Assembly: GCA_017881545.1 (NCBI GenBank)
Contig: JADGQU010000180.1
Coordinates: 1-5,717, forward strand
Reading direction: 5' to 3'
Source of the DNA: Gemmatimonadaceae bacterium
GTDB lineage: Bacteria > Gemmatimonadota > Gemmatimonadetes > Gemmatimonadales > Gemmatimonadaceae
Length of the DNA: 5,717 nucleotides
Shown here in pieces: positions 5,628-5,717 of this stretch. The stretch's first letter is position 1; each line of letters opens with the position of its first letter. A program made the translations under genes and the position numbers. Under the pieces are notes generated by a model. It had not been told where the DNA came from. It searched no databases and saw only the letters and a program-made list of their open reading frames with translations.

Positions 5628-5717
5628 TGGCAACCGAGGTCAAACCGCAGCGCAAGCAGGTGGCGCGCGAGAGCAGCATAGGACTGAGCAGGCAGGGACT
5701 CAACCCGCGCGGTGAAG
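5627..5717 (+). CDS. pckA: Probable phosphoenolpyruvate carboxykinase (ATP), N-terminal 30 codons
   Basis: This gene starts at ATG 5627-5629, overlapping the maeB TAA as TAATG and preceded by GGGGAAGGA at good spacing. Only 30 residues are present before the window ends. After a basic, variable lead (MATEVKPQRKQ), the segment IGLSRQGLNPRGE resembles the start of ATP-dependent PEP carboxykinases, where a G-L-x-x-x-G-[LI]-x-N-x-G block precedes a conserved Trp-Asn-Leu strand. The enzyme would convert oxaloacetate and ATP to PEP, CO2 and ADP in the cytoplasm. Its position next to a malic enzyme supports this. With so short a fragment the call rests on one motif plus context. The catalytic P-loop and metal ligands lie outside the window. 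Confidence 0.5.
   Translation, partial: MATEVKPQRKQVARESSIGLSRQGLNPRGE

Noticed and set aside
4932..5633. Minus-strand open frame of 233 aa opposite the maeB 3' end
   Set aside because: Shadow frame in the same antisense register. No domain, no plausible ribosome-binding site.

Overview
The window is GC-rich bacterial DNA. Third codon positions in the clear genes are nearly all G or C. Gene content (a heavy-metal-type RND efflux operon, and a MaeB-type malic enzyme overlapping what looks like an ATP-type PEP carboxykinase) fits an environmental Gram-negative. The overall flavour recalls soil Gemmatimonadota, but that is an impression from protein style, not a measured placement. No mobile element, CRISPR array, tRNA or rRNA was found.

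Layout. Bases 2-121 on the + strand read as the inside of an Hsp70/DnaK-like chaperone. At about 113-124, on an 8-bp palindrome, the sequence switches to the opposite strand and becomes the first ~93 residues of an HME-RND efflux pump (gene start at 400). Neither gene continues sensibly across this point, so the left end is either a chimeric assembly join or a true rearrangement. From there a minus-strand operon, read right to left, runs: a small secreted His/Cys protein (2920-3276), a TolC/CusC-type outer-membrane factor (1574-2878), a CusB/CzcB-type lipoprotein adaptor (397-1563) and the RND pump (400 leftward). Junctions are tight: 41 nt containing a nested hairpin, then 10 nt, then a GTGA overlap. 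The three efflux genes would build one tripartite pump spanning inner membrane, periplasm and outer membrane. The metal cannot be assigned because the substrate-determining part of the pump is absent.

An 86-bp divergent intergenic region (3277-3362) separates this operon from the + strand unit. It carries an 8-bp direct repeat, a 6-bp inverted repeat and a 7-codon mini-ORF that overlaps the next start codon. The + strand unit is maeB (3363-5627), a full-length malic enzyme with the C-terminal phosphotransacetylase-like domain, and then by a 1-base TAATG overlap the first 30 codons of a probable pckA. Together these would decarboxylate malate to pyruvate and oxaloacetate to PEP, the C4-to-C3 exit from the TCA cycle.

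The most interesting items are the strand-switching junction at the left end, the nested hairpin that pairs the end of the small-protein gene with the ribosome-binding site of the outer-membrane factor gene, the small protein itself, and the leader structure of maeB. I do not see a convincing wholly new system.
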